From Debaryomyces hansenii CBS767 (lineage: Eukaryota; Ascomycota; Pichiomycetes; Serinales; Debaryomycetaceae), in assembly GCF_000006445.2 (NCBI RefSeq), contig NC_006045.2, forward strand, positions 124,001 to 188,000: a stretch of 64,000 nucleotides of DNA, read 5' to 3'. Positions 10,487 to 19,710 of the stretch are shown one piece after another (within the stretch, counting starts at the first letter, position 1; every line of letters starts with the position of its first letter). Position numbers and translations under genes: made by a program. The notes beneath the pieces are model-generated. The model saw only the letters and a list, made by a program, of their open reading frames with translations, made no database searches and was not told where the DNA came from.

Positions 10487-11293
10487 ATGAATATATTCAA
10501 TGTTGAAGATTCACTTGAAGAGTTCGATATTCAGTATATGAAAGCATACAATCAGGTCTTGAATAAGTACCATGATTGTACCAATAGTTCTAGAAAGCAA
10601 AGAGCAAAATCGGTTTCTAGTACTAGGAAGGATATTGCGTTATCATCCCCTTTACTTGATAAGCATACGAACAGATTTGAGGCGGACCGAACCAGAGCCT
10701 TTGAGTTGCTAGATAATTCTCAGCAAAGTATATCACCTACTAGTAGAGTAGCATCCAAGCCTTTTGGTAAGGTATCCAAAATGAGACCTCCATTGAAGCC
10801 TTCGGTTACAATCGAGTCAATTGATACGATTGCGAAGCCCAAGCATATCTCTTATCCAACCTCGCCAAAATGCCATGCTAACAGCAAATGTGCTTCAGAT
10901 GTTGCATCCTTCAACAGTTATGTTGGTAATCCTTTCTACAAACCTTCCAACACCCGGGGAATAAAGTCAATGCCCTCTATTCCTACGGTGTCTTCATTTA
11001 ATTTCAACTTTGGCAATACGCCTGAATTGGGCGATTTTCCAGATGCTACAAATATATCTCATAAAAAGCGTAAGGTTTCTACTCAATCAGATATGCAACT
11101 CCTGGTTTATGAGGATGGGCATCCAGACCCATCCAGTTCTGATGCATCCTTATCATCATTTAATTCCATTTTATCTTTAAATGACAATGAATTCGACGAC
11201 TTCAACTTTGATTATTTCTTGTCGCAGGAGAATTCAGATATGTTTAGCGTCGATGATAAGCTAAATTTTAATGACTATTATCCCTTTGATTGA
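10487..11293 (+). CDS. Uncharacterised serine-rich protein with an SV40-type nuclear signal
   Basis: 268 codons from a clear ATG. Not recognised. The product is Ser/Pro/Asn rich and probably mostly disordered. It has HKKRKV at about residues 192-197, very like a classical monopartite nuclear localisation signal. The C-terminus (about 205-268) is acidic with spaced Phe/Tyr and Leu (NEFDDFNFDYFLSQEN), the kind of composition found in activation domains. Several S/T-P sites (SPTSR, YPTSPK) could be phosphorylated by cyclin-dependent or MAP kinases. With the very long upstream region, this suggests a regulated nuclear protein; that is inference. No DNA-binding domain is visible. Confidence 0.65.
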   Translation: MNIFNVEDSLEEFDIQYMKAYNQVLNKYHDCTNSSRKQRAKSVSSTRKDIALSSPLLDKHTNRFEADRTRAFELLDNSQQSISPTSRVASKPFGKVSKMRPPLKPSVTIESIDTIAKPKHISYPTSPKCHANSKCASDVASFNSYVGNPFYKPSNTRGIKSMPSIPTVSSFNFNFGNTPELGDFPDATNISHKKRKVSTQSDMQLLVYEDGHPDPSSSDASLSSFNSILSLNDNEFDDFNFDYFLSQENSDMFSVDDKLNFNDYYPFD

Positions 11294-11551
11294 GTAGAAC
11301 TATGGCTGGTGACATTTTTCCTTGATCATATCCGAGTAATTTATTTCTGTACTATTATTTATGTATATCAATAATCATTTGTATTATTATATATCATGAT
11401 CTTAATGAGCTTGCTTAATATTTCACTTCTACTTATTATATTAAATAGAGTACATTTAATTTAACCCTGTATTGTAACTGTATATTCTATACATATGCTA
11501 TATCCTCGTCCAAATTAGCTTTCATTCATTCTGGCAGTTCATATGTCTAGT

Positions 11552-12457
11552 CTATAAATCACCAATTAATGGCTTTAATGCTATTGGTAGTAATTCTGCA
11601 GCATCGCCTTGGAACCCCCAAGTATCCTTCTCTTCGCCATTTAAAATCTCTGATTCGATATCAGTGTTGAATATTGCAACTTTCCCTCCTTTTAATTTAA
11701 TTCTATCAACATAACTATTGGCTGGATATACCGTACCGCTGGTCCCTATTACTAAAATTAAGTCTATCTTATCCAGCTCTATAAAGTTATCTATCTTATC
11801 AATCGTTTGGAGTGGCAAAGACTCTCCAAACCACACTACCCCAGGTCGTAATAATGACCCGTCTTCACATACAGGGCATTGGGGTAATTCTTCTTCTGGT
11901 ATTTGTTTGACTGGTGCAAACTGGGGTGATAACTTATTTACCTCTGTTTCGTCAATTATTTTTCTCTTTCTGCCACTTTTATCGTATTCGAATTCTGTGT
12001 CAGCCAATGCTTTAGTTAATGGGTTCTTGAAATTGTCATGATCAACATAATTACACATGAAGCTGGTACATCGCAAATCAAATAATGATCCATGTATCTC
12101 ATGCAATTTTTCCTTAGGGTGTCCAGCTCGTATCAGTAGTCCATCCACATTCTGGGTTATTGTCATAAATTCTATATTGCTCAATTTTGATAATTTTGCT
12201 AATGCTAAATGTCCTTTATTCGGCTTGGCTTTCGATGCATTAATTCTCCTCCAAGAGTAAAACTGCCATACCAATCCTGGATCTATATAAAATGCATCTG
12301 GTGTTGCTAAATCAATCATATTGAAATTTTTCCAAAGCCCTTGTGATCCTCTGAATGTAGGCAAACCGGAAGATACAGACAATCCAGCTCCCACCAATGC
12401 CACTATTCGCTTGGACTTCATCAAATGGTCTTGAAATTCGATTAATTGCTTACTCAT
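11552..12457 (-). CDS. NAD-dependent sirtuin, SIRT5-like (class III) deacylase
   Basis: 301 codons from the first ATG; a longer frame upstream needs a TTG start and was rejected. Sirtuin motifs in order: GAGLSVSSGLPTFRG (NAD binding, residues 23-37), TQNVDGLL, the catalytic HGSLFDLRC, one CPVC plus one CTSFMC zinc pair, and VIGTSGTVYPA. After the GLW motif comes VWQFYSWRR with Y67 and R70. A tyrosine and arginine spaced YxxR at this point bind acyl carboxylates in SIRT5, so the enzyme may remove succinyl or malonyl groups rather than acetyl. S. cerevisiae has no class III sirtuin. No mitochondrial presequence is visible. Confidence 0.88.
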   Translation of the reverse strand: MSKQLIEFQDHLMKSKRIVALVGAGLSVSSGLPTFRGSQGLWKNFNMIDLATPDAFYIDPGLVWQFYSWRRINASKAKPNKGHLALAKLSKLSNIEFMTITQNVDGLLIRAGHPKEKLHEIHGSLFDLRCTSFMCNYVDHDNFKNPLTKALADTEFEYDKSGRKRKIIDETEVNKLSPQFAPVKQIPEEELPQCPVCEDGSLLRPGVVWFGESLPLQTIDKIDNFIELDKIDLILVIGTSGTVYPANSYVDRIKLKGGKVAIFNTDIESEILNGEEKDTWGFQGDAAELLPIALKPLIGDL

Positions 12458-12616
12458 AACAGTCAATATAATGCATGCATGAATCTATCTTACGAAGGAT
12501 AAGATGATAAGGTCGAGATAATATTTTTGAACTTTATCGTTAATCAGTATGCGCGAGGGCTCAATAATAATTTAACTATTGAAATCAATTATTTATACAA
12601 ACTATTTAAATATACA

Positions 12617-15022
12617 CTAATGTTCTTGTTTTAATTTCCAAGCAATATACTGTGCCGAATGACCTAAATCGGTTATATCGTTACTGAGAATTCTGTTGGA
12701 AACGGCGACTGGAGGTGCTCTATACCACACAATTTCATTTCCAGCTACTTCTTCCATTGCTTCCAACTTTCTTCTTTTGATGTTTAACGCATCACTAACT
12801 CTAGATAATTTATTCCCTTCATCGACAAGAGAGTATGAAACAATACCTCCTGTTATCAAATTCGAATATGTTGAAGTGGAAGTATGGTAAGATGGTCCTG
12901 TGTGTTGAGTCGTAAGAGGAATGGTCGAAGCAGTGGGTGTAAACCCTCTTCTAGACTCAACTCTATTTACAGCTTTATCATGCTGATTTTGCTGGAGCTG
13001 TTGCTGTTGTTGCTGAAGAAGCTGTCTGTATCTATTGACGCTGGAAGTATAAGACTTATCTAGATCTGATTCTTGTAAATTGCTAGCAATAATATTAGAA
13101 TTATATTGGATCGGAGTGCTTATGCCACTGTTATTGCCACTGTAGCTTGCTGGGAAGGAATTAGCCATTTTCATTTGCAGGATTGGTGTAAAAATATAGG
13201 CCTTACGATTAGACATGTGTTCATCATTTTCAGGACTAGAAATAACGTTGGGACTGGTAGAATATTGACCTAATTCATCATCTTCAATCGGTTCTCTTAA
13301 ATAAACCAGACCGACAATAGGTGGTGTATTTGGGTTTGGACCAGGTGTCGCATCAGGAATCGCCATTGTAGTATCAACACCATTTGGTAGCAAATTTTTA
13401 ATTGGAGATTCAAACTTAATTAATTTACGTGGTTCATTTAATGGAATTAATGGTTGTTCAGGCTTATCTCTTATTTCATCAGGTAAACATGCCTTCCAAG
13501 TTCTAATACGGTTAAAAACATGAGAATTTTCATTATATCTAAATTCACAAATAAACCATGGACATCCTTCTGGAATCACACCTTCAGGTAAATCACCCTT
13601 CTGATAACGTGTTAAGAAAATGACATAACATGGCCCAACAATCTCAGAAGCTAAATGGTCACGGTATTGTCCAGTCTTACAAACTTCGTTCATAAAAAAT
13701 AATCTATCATATCTATGACAAGTTTGTTCTGGACGATAATACCAACAAACGTTAGTATATTTTGTTCCATCCTCGGTGGACCATAAACGGAAGATCTGAC
13801 CAACCGTTGGCTTATTAGGATCGCTCGGATTATCAATAAGAACCCAATCACCAATTTTATAGCTATACCCATTAATATCAATTGAATCTAATGGTATTCT
13901 AATGATACCATCACCCCCAGGTGTGCTTGCAATCAACAAATCCTTCTCAGGCCTCAGTAATTCGTAATTTATAACGTTATTTGCTTCCGATTCAAAAAGA
14001 AGGCAATCTTGGAATGTTGGAGATAACTGGTCATTGGAGAAATAAAATTTAGTGTTTTGAAACATTAAATTTAAATCGCTAATAAATTCATCAACGTTAT
14101 GATATTTCCTGGTTCTAACTTTTGTTCTAATTTCATTCAAACTGATTGGCTGTTTGATAACCTGGTAATAGTTTGAGTTGGTCTTTGGATCAGGTAATCT
14201 GTCAAAATGAATCGATAATGGATGGTTTGGGTCATTAGGATGGCGCAATTTCTTAAAGTGCTTTAAGATCAACTTAATACGCGTTTCATAAGGCTTATCG
14301 ATTATAGGTGGACGCCCTCTCCTGATCCCCGATTCCAAAGGTCTGGAAGCTTGAGGTGATTGAAATGGTGATGGTGATTGGTCTCCCATCTGCAATTTAT
14401 TGGTCAACGCATTGTTAGCTAATAACGCGTGGTAATGGTGATCGTTTGGCTGAGCATAAATCGAGCTCTTCAAAGACGATTGACCACCCGAACCATATTC
14501 GGTATATTCTTCATCTTCTTCTTCCTCGTCATCGTCACCATCTTCGTCCTCTTCTGGATATTGAGTGTTGGGTTTGTACGATGCTCCCATATTCGGAATA
14601 GACCCATCATCTTCAGGCAAAGGTCCTAAATCCGGATAATAAATCATATTATGATCGCTAATAGATTTATCATTAGATAACCTTGGGATAATCTTATCCA
14701 AGATATATTGGTTTAAGATTAATGCGTGGTCATATATTAACGAAGTTCTCACGTTATATAACCTAGCATTCCACGTTATTTGAACTAGCTGTGTAACAAA
14801 TTCTTGCGCTGTTCGATATACATATTTCTTAATATATCTTCCGACACCGTGTAATGACACTGGAACCTTAATGACTTTATAATAATCGGTACCAGTACGC
14901 AAAGGTAATCTTTGAAATGTCTCTGAAATTTCCCTTCCTTGGGAATCTTTCAACGAATATATCCCATCATATAATGGTTGGAGCTTATTCGCCAACTTTT
15001 TCCTTTCTTTTTCACTTGACAT
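12617..15022 (-). CDS. RSC1: RSC chromatin-remodelling complex subunit, Rsc1/Rsc2 type
   Basis: 801 codons. First bromodomain about residues 10-115 (YDGIYSLKDSQGREISETFQ), an acidic linker, an AT-hook (RRGRPP, about residue 235), a second bromodomain (about 245-355), then a BAH domain (about 385-520: YKIGDWVLIDNP ... CHRYDRLFFMNEVCKT). The C-terminal part is low complexity with a polyglutamine run and a conserved-looking end (WYRAPPV...AQYIAWKL). This two-bromodomain, AT-hook, BAH layout is that of yeast Rsc1 and Rsc2, which help RSC engage acetylated nucleosomes. One gene stands for both in pre-duplication yeasts, so the paralogue name is nominal. Confidence 0.94.
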   Translation of the reverse strand: MSSEKERKKLANKLQPLYDGIYSLKDSQGREISETFQRLPLRTGTDYYKVIKVPVSLHGVGRYIKKYVYRTAQEFVTQLVQITWNARLYNVRTSLIYDHALILNQYILDKIIPRLSNDKSISDHNMIYYPDLGPLPEDDGSIPNMGASYKPNTQYPEEDEDGDDDEEEEDEEYTEYGSGGQSSLKSSIYAQPNDHHYHALLANNALTNKLQMGDQSPSPFQSPQASRPLESGIRRGRPPIIDKPYETRIKLILKHFKKLRHPNDPNHPLSIHFDRLPDPKTNSNYYQVIKQPISLNEIRTKVRTRKYHNVDEFISDLNLMFQNTKFYFSNDQLSPTFQDCLLFESEANNVINYELLRPEKDLLIASTPGGDGIIRIPLDSIDINGYSYKIGDWVLIDNPSDPNKPTVGQIFRLWSTEDGTKYTNVCWYYRPEQTCHRYDRLFFMNEVCKTGQYRDHLASEIVGPCYVIFLTRYQKGDLPEGVIPEGCPWFICEFRYNENSHVFNRIRTWKACLPDEIRDKPEQPLIPLNEPRKLIKFESPIKNLLPNGVDTTMAIPDATPGPNPNTPPIVGLVYLREPIEDDELGQYSTSPNVISSPENDEHMSNRKAYIFTPILQMKMANSFPASYSGNNSGISTPIQYNSNIIASNLQESDLDKSYTSSVNRYRQLLQQQQQQLQQNQHDKAVNRVESRRGFTPTASTIPLTTQHTGPSYHTSTSTYSNLITGGIVSYSLVDEGNKLSRVSDALNIKRRKLEAMEEVAGNEIVWYRAPPVAVSNRILSNDITDLGHSAQYIAWKLKQEH

Positions 15023-15577
15023 GGCCTTTAGTCTATCAAATGCTAAAGATATATTTGGTTATTTGTTGATATCTAGCTTGCGGTGTTTAAGCGTTCGCGA
15101 TCGACTTAAAAAATGTTTCCGAAAATACTGTATATAACTGATCACTATAACTAGGTCTAACAATATTTCAGGAAGATGTGAACAGGAATAATAGACTGAA
15201 ATCCAGCATTTGGTAAGTATAGACGTAGGGGAAGATAGAAATTTACATATTGTACTCTAGGGTTTTTTAATTACATAGTGTGTCATAAAAAATTACTGTA
15301 AAATAGCTTTTTATTGGTTTTTTGCAAAATTTGTTTTAATATCTAAATTACAATAATCATACCAACAATTATGTTTCAACAAGAGTATGAAAAGCAAATA
15401 TTCATGCATGGCTACTGATATATTGAAAGTAAAATAAATAAATAAAAAAACTACATTTTGCAACTTCATATTCCAGATATCATAGAAATTAAATATATGC
15501 ATATTTATGGTATAAGTTTAAAGATTAATTAAACAAATAAGAATTGAAAGGACCACCAAGAAAAATCTATATCTCAT
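15023..15577. other. Intergenic region between RSC1 and the GH17 gene
   Basis: About 555 bp, strongly AT rich. It holds the RSC1 5' region and the 3' flank of the glucanase gene. The one open frame (about 15311-15502) is an AT-rich artefact. Confidence 0.5.
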
Positions 15578-16873
15578 CTATGCGGAAGGATTACCAAAGA
15601 TTCCCCAATGTTGTTCAACATTAGAGGAACCTGGGTCTTTCCAGTAGTCATTATACATAGTGAACATGAATACTTGATCTGAGAACTTGCTCATAATACT
15701 CTTGATAGCAGCAAGCTGATTAGGAATAGAAGGGACACAAGAACCATATGTATCACCTTGTGTTGGCCAGCCAGTCTCGGTGATTAAAATGTCGGACGAA
15801 CCACAAGCACTCTCCAAATTAGAGATTTGTTGTGATAACCACGAACCCGAGTTAGAAGGTACAACACCACCATCCCAGTATGGATGTGCGTTAACGGCAA
15901 GATAGTCAGAAATCTTGCACAATCCAGGATTGTTGACAGTTGCAACTAATGTGTCAACAGTCACCACATACCCACTGTATTGTGAAGCATTGGCTGATAA
16001 CCAAGTTTTGGCAGTATTAATAGCAGTTTCAAGATCAGACACCGTGGATTTTCCGTCATTTACTCTTTCGTTACCAATAGAAATGGTATGGACTGCAGAC
16101 CACCCACGAGAAGAGGACTCGACTGCACTTTTGATGGCTTTTAATCCGCTGGTAATGGTATTGGTATCAATTTCGTAAATTCCTAAGAACAACTCTTGCG
16201 ACGAGGTCATCGATGCTAATATATTTTCAACTCCATCACAGTCAGTACTGTATAATCTGATTAGTGAGAAACTTGACAACTTTGCAATATCACTTTTAAC
16301 CTCACTAGCGGTCTTACAAGATCCGCTTTTGGTATATGGCGAATAAGTAATACCTTTAGCACCTTTCGCAGCAGCTATGTTGTTTGCGAACGATCCGTCC
16401 GAATCCGAGCCAGAACTCGAGCTGGGGGATGTAATATCAGACGAACTTGATGCTGTATAGATTGGAAATAATGGAGCATCTTGTGAAGATGTTGCGGTAG
16501 ATAAAGTATTAGTTCCTATCGAAGTAGTACTTGGACTTCCGAATGAACCACCACCATTATTTGCTGATGTGGTGGTGGGGGATTGGCTATCGCCATTATC
16601 AAATAAACCTTCTAAGAATCCAAGCAAACCTCCTCTGCTTTTAGATTGAGTATTCGCAGCAATAGCAGCAGCAGTTGTTGCGGCTTGTGTAGTGACAGCT
16701 TGTTGAGTAGTCTGTTTACCTGCTAAATAATCTGCCAATGGAATCTGGACCGTAGTAATCTTGGTTACATACTGGACCATTCTTTTTTCAGCACGCAAAT
16801 TGTTGGAGTCAGCAGCTGAAGCAGTGGCTATACTGCCTATCAATGAAAGTAAGACCGATTGCGAAAATTTCAT
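15578..16873 (-). CDS. Secreted cell-wall glucanase-like protein, GH17 (SCW4/SCW11/MP65 type)
   Basis: 431 codons. An N-terminal signal peptide (MKFSQSVLLSLIGSIATASA) is followed by a Kex2-type site (EKR, residues 29-31). A Ser/Thr/Gln-rich, probably O-mannosylated stretch runs to about 165. The GH17 domain starts at GAKGITYSPYTKSGSCK. Likely acid/base Glu in SIGNERVN and nucleophile Glu in ITETGWPTQ are both present. The family acts on beta-1,3-glucan at the cell surface; C. albicans Mp65 and Scw11 and S. cerevisiae Scw4/10/11 are relatives. I cannot say which of these is the orthologue. Two perfect Mcm1-type palindromes lie 338-410 bp upstream. Confidence 0.9.
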   Translation of the reverse strand: MKFSQSVLLSLIGSIATASAADSNNLRAEKRMVQYVTKITTVQIPLADYLAGKQTTQQAVTTQAATTAAAIAANTQSKSRGGLLGFLEGLFDNGDSQSPTTTSANNGGGSFGSPSTTSIGTNTLSTATSSQDAPLFPIYTASSSSDITSPSSSSGSDSDGSFANNIAAAKGAKGITYSPYTKSGSCKTASEVKSDIAKLSSFSLIRLYSTDCDGVENILASMTSSQELFLGIYEIDTNTITSGLKAIKSAVESSSRGWSAVHTISIGNERVNDGKSTVSDLETAINTAKTWLSANASQYSGYVVTVDTLVATVNNPGLCKISDYLAVNAHPYWDGGVVPSNSGSWLSQQISNLESACGSSDILITETGWPTQGDTYGSCVPSIPNQLAAIKSIMSKFSDQVFMFTMYNDYWKDPGSSNVEQHWGIFGNPSA

Positions 16874-17210
16874 CTCTTATGACTAGAACCCCGGTAGAGC
16901 TATGGTATGAAATTGGTACTAATAAAGCTATTGCCAAATAAAATATTATAAAGAAGTGATGATTCACTGATCACTTTTTTCAATATTTGTTGATAGTTAT
17001 GTCTTCGAATATACGAAACCGCTTCTTTGCACCTATTGAACAAGCGAAATTTTCAAATCAGAATTTGTTTTTTTTAGAATGTTTCAAATTCCACGATTCA
17101 ATTTTATTCGATTTTATTGTCATTATATATTCCAACAATCCCATCACTTGTGATGACTACGATTGCAATGCATCTTGAAATTGTTGCAATAATTCAATAT
17201 ATTGTCTTTT

Positions 17211-17220
17211 CCTAATTAGG
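17211..17220. promoter_or_regulatory. Perfect CArG/P-box palindrome (candidate Mcm1 site)
   Basis: CCTAATTAGG, preceded by TTTT. This is the symmetric core of the Mcm1-binding P box. It lies about 340 bp upstream of the GH17 start. Confidence 0.55.
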
Positions 17221-17273
17221 CGATCGGTTCGATTTGAATCCTTTTTAGGAAAATCAGTTTTCCACTTACATTA

Positions 17274-17283
17274 CCTAATTAGG
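17274..17283. promoter_or_regulatory. Second CArG/P-box palindrome (candidate Mcm1 site)
   Basis: TTACCTAATTAGGCAA: the same 10-bp palindrome 63 bp from the first, about 400 bp upstream of the GH17 start. Spaced MADS-box sites suggest cell-cycle or cell-type control of this wall gene. Confidence 0.55.
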
Positions 17284-18039
17284 CAATTATATATTTCATA
17301 CACCGAAGATTGTGAACTACCCCGTCTAACAGTCGAAGCTACTCGGCATGAGCATTGCAAATGATACTCGTATACCATAGAAGAACAACATGCGAAAATT
17401 GTAAATAACGAAAGAAAGTGGGGCCTTAACGAAGCCTCTATGTAATTCCTCAATTAGGTATTTTTTTGGAGCCAAATGTTAATCAGCCTAATTTAAATTT
17501 AAGTTTACGGAAGAATGTCACAGGCTGTCTAGGAAATCAAGCTTCGTTAGTGCCGATAAAAGGGGGTGGTTGTATGCCGCTGAAGCCATTAGTTTAAGGA
17601 TCAAGGACCAAGGATCTTGTGATACGGGTTTTCTCAGAGCCATATTGTAAAAAACAAAAGAATGCTCCTTTTACGAGTATAAGGCACATATGATAATACA
17701 AGGGAGGAGTAGGTGTATATCTCACATTTTTATCAATATAATTGTTCGGACATTTAGCTAGCCGATGATGAGACACAGAGCTCAAAAAGTTATTGTGAAA
17801 TAGATGTCTTACGGGGCCTTGTATAGTAAAATAAAAATATACACAGTTATATTTATTTATAGGTTTAAGCAAATACTCATACCTTATATATATATAATAG
17901 AGTATATTAGTAGTTAATCCAGAGGCTGTAATGTAATTCTTTGGGAGTGGCATATGGTGAATGCGAATTATGTATGCCCGAGTCCAATTGTAGAGGTAAT
18001 GGGGGTATTCGAATAAGTAATTGTTCCAGAATTCAGTAT

Positions 18040-18729
18040 CTAACGAAATATTTTAAGGATGTACCAGAAGCATACGAGCGTGAAAACAAATGCGGCCCAG
18101 AAAAGCCATTTGTCTTGCTTAGCTCGTTTTTCGATAGTACGAATAGTTCCCTGACTGACACCTAATGTTACGAGTCCATCTTCAAACTTACTTTGAAGCC
18201 TTCTTAATGTTTCATTCTGTTCGACGATATCTTCGAATGCCTGTTGTCCCATGTCCAAAATGTGATCCAATTGCTGAGTACCCCTAGCCAATGATGTTTT
18301 TTCCTTATATAAGCCTTCTTGGTAAGACATTTGCTGTTGCTGTTGTTGCTGAGTTGGACCGGTGTCATACGGATTTTCACCGTATTGTTGTCGTTGAGTA
18401 GTATGCCGACGTCCTAATAATTCTTGTTTGTTTGTTTCTTGGAGTGCCTGATCTCTTTGCTTCTTTAATGAGTCGAATTTAGAAGTGAAATCTTGTAAGT
18501 CTTGATTGAATTTTGCTAATCTTGCCTCATGCTTTGCGTTACTTTCATCTTTTTTATTCTGTGCTACTAAATCATTATACTCTCTTATGGTTTTCTTGAA
18601 TGCTGTTAATGACGTAGTTATGGATCCTTGTAATGATAGTGGGGAGGTGGACAAACTTTTTTCAAAAGACGACAAATCCTTTGTTATCAATTGGGTTTGC
18701 TTAATCCCATGATTATATAATGAATTCAT
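18040..18729 (-). CDS. BOS1: ER-Golgi Qb-SNARE Bos1
   Basis: 229 codons starting MNSLYNHGIKQTQL, which matches the start of S. cerevisiae Bos1 (MNALYNHAVKQ). The frame is open for 30 more codons upstream, but conservation sets the start at 18727-18729. It has an N-terminal Habc-like region, a polyglutamine run, the SNARE motif (LDHILDMGQQAFEDIVEQNE ... LGVSQGTIRTIEKR) and a C-terminal anchor (WLFWAAFVFTLVCFWYILKI). It works with Sed5, Bet1 and Sec22 in ER-to-Golgi fusion. S. cerevisiae BOS1 has an intron near its start; here none is needed. The neighbour FMP25 is also its neighbour in S. cerevisiae (YLR077W/YLR078C). Confidence 0.93.
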   Translation of the reverse strand: MNSLYNHGIKQTQLITKDLSSFEKSLSTSPLSLQGSITTSLTAFKKTIREYNDLVAQNKKDESNAKHEARLAKFNQDLQDFTSKFDSLKKQRDQALQETNKQELLGRRHTTQRQQYGENPYDTGPTQQQQQQQMSYQEGLYKEKTSLARGTQQLDHILDMGQQAFEDIVEQNETLRRLQSKFEDGLVTLGVSQGTIRTIEKRAKQDKWLFWAAFVFTLVCFWYILKIFR

Positions 18730-18955
18730 CGTTATTATATGTATGGTACTTGATGTATTAATGGACGTGTTTGCTATAGTTATGTTGATATTCGATTTTT
18801 TTGTTACACAAAATAGCAATATCTTACTTTATGCCTGTTATCAGGTTTAGCTGTTACGGCTATACATCTCGATATAAGAGATTATATACATTGCCATGTC
18901 TTCTAAGAAACTACACTAACTTCCAAAAATTGTCGTAACATTATCGTATAAACAG

Positions 18956-19573
18956 TTAACCAAAAAATCTAACAAATGCTAACATAAGAGCAAACGTACC
19001 AGACGAAACACCAATCAACCATTGCATAACCTGGGTTTTCACAGACTTGATCTGCATTTGCATATTGGAGATTTCTTCGTCAATACGCGTGTAGGTATCT
19101 TCAATTTTCAGTTCATGAATAGAACTTTCCTCTCTTATTCTACCCTTTTCCAAGTTCAAGTCTAATCTGACACCTGCTTGGCTTTTCGTTATATCCTCCT
19201 TCAACCTATTCTTCAAGTTTGTTAAATCAGTCCTTAAATTCTCCTGTTCCTTCTTAAGGTTACTGAATTCAGACTTATCCATAGTTTGTAATTCACCTTT
19301 CAACTTCGCAAAGTCCACCTTCTGCTGATACGCAGTAGACGATAATGTTTCTTTAGTAACAAGATTCCTAGTTATGGAATATATCCCGTCATTAATTGCT
19401 TTATTTACTATATTGACAGCTGTTTCTGCTTGCTGTTCTGAAAATCCACCTTTCAGCTGTAATGTTTGCACAAATTTCTTAGTATCAAACTTAGTTATAG
19501 ACATTAAATTCCGTCTACCAAGTAATTGAACGGGACCCACAATCGGCCTTATAGAATATGGTTTAACAATCAT
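18956..19573 (-). CDS. FMP32: Mitochondrial DUF1640/CCDC90-family coiled-coil protein, Fmp32-like
   Basis: 205 codons. N-terminal basic mitochondrial presequence (MIVKPYSIRPIVGPVQLLGR), then FDTKKFVQTLQLKGGFSEQQ, the head motif of the family. A long coiled coil covers about residues 85-175 and a single membrane span (WLIGVSSGTFALMLAFVRFF) ends the protein. Yeast Fmp32 and human MCUR1/CCDC90B belong here; Fmp32 has been linked to cytochrome c oxidase assembly and proline metabolism. In S. cerevisiae FMP32 (YFL046W) is next to SEC53 (YFL045C), as it nearly is here. Head-to-head with FMP25. Confidence 0.88.
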   Translation of the reverse strand: MIVKPYSIRPIVGPVQLLGRRNLMSITKFDTKKFVQTLQLKGGFSEQQAETAVNIVNKAINDGIYSITRNLVTKETLSSTAYQQKVDFAKLKGELQTMDKSEFSNLKKEQENLRTDLTNLKNRLKEDITKSQAGVRLDLNLEKGRIREESSIHELKIEDTYTRIDEEISNMQMQIKSVKTQVMQWLIGVSSGTFALMLAFVRFFG

Positions 19574-19710
19574 GATACTTAAATGTACTGTGATTTCTAT
19601 TTGTTTATTCTATCACTTTCTTTATTGATTAGATGTCATGATGATTTTGTAACACAAAAAAATAATTCCTTATATTGAAAAACATTATATGGAAGAATAA
19701 GGTGATAGTC

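Larger units (their letters stand above)
16874..18039. other. Intergenic region upstream of the GH17 gene
   Basis: About 1.17 kb with no supported gene. It contains two CCTAATTAGG palindromes (listed separately) and a weaker CCTCAATTAGG near 17449-17459. Several small open frames overlap on both strands without coding character. Confidence 0.5.

Noticed and set aside
15311..15502. Small minus-strand open frame between RSC1 and the GH17 gene
   Set aside because: Product is Phe/Ile/Asn/Tyr rich as expected from AT-rich non-coding DNA.
17594..17953. 119-codon minus-strand open frame downstream of BOS1
   Set aside because: Not like a known family; Tyr/Ile/Cys-rich chance composition and no plausible conserved segment.
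18730..18819. 30-codon N-terminal extension of BOS1
   Set aside because: Conservation with yeast Bos1 starts exactly at MNSLYNH; the extra codons are AT-rich leader.
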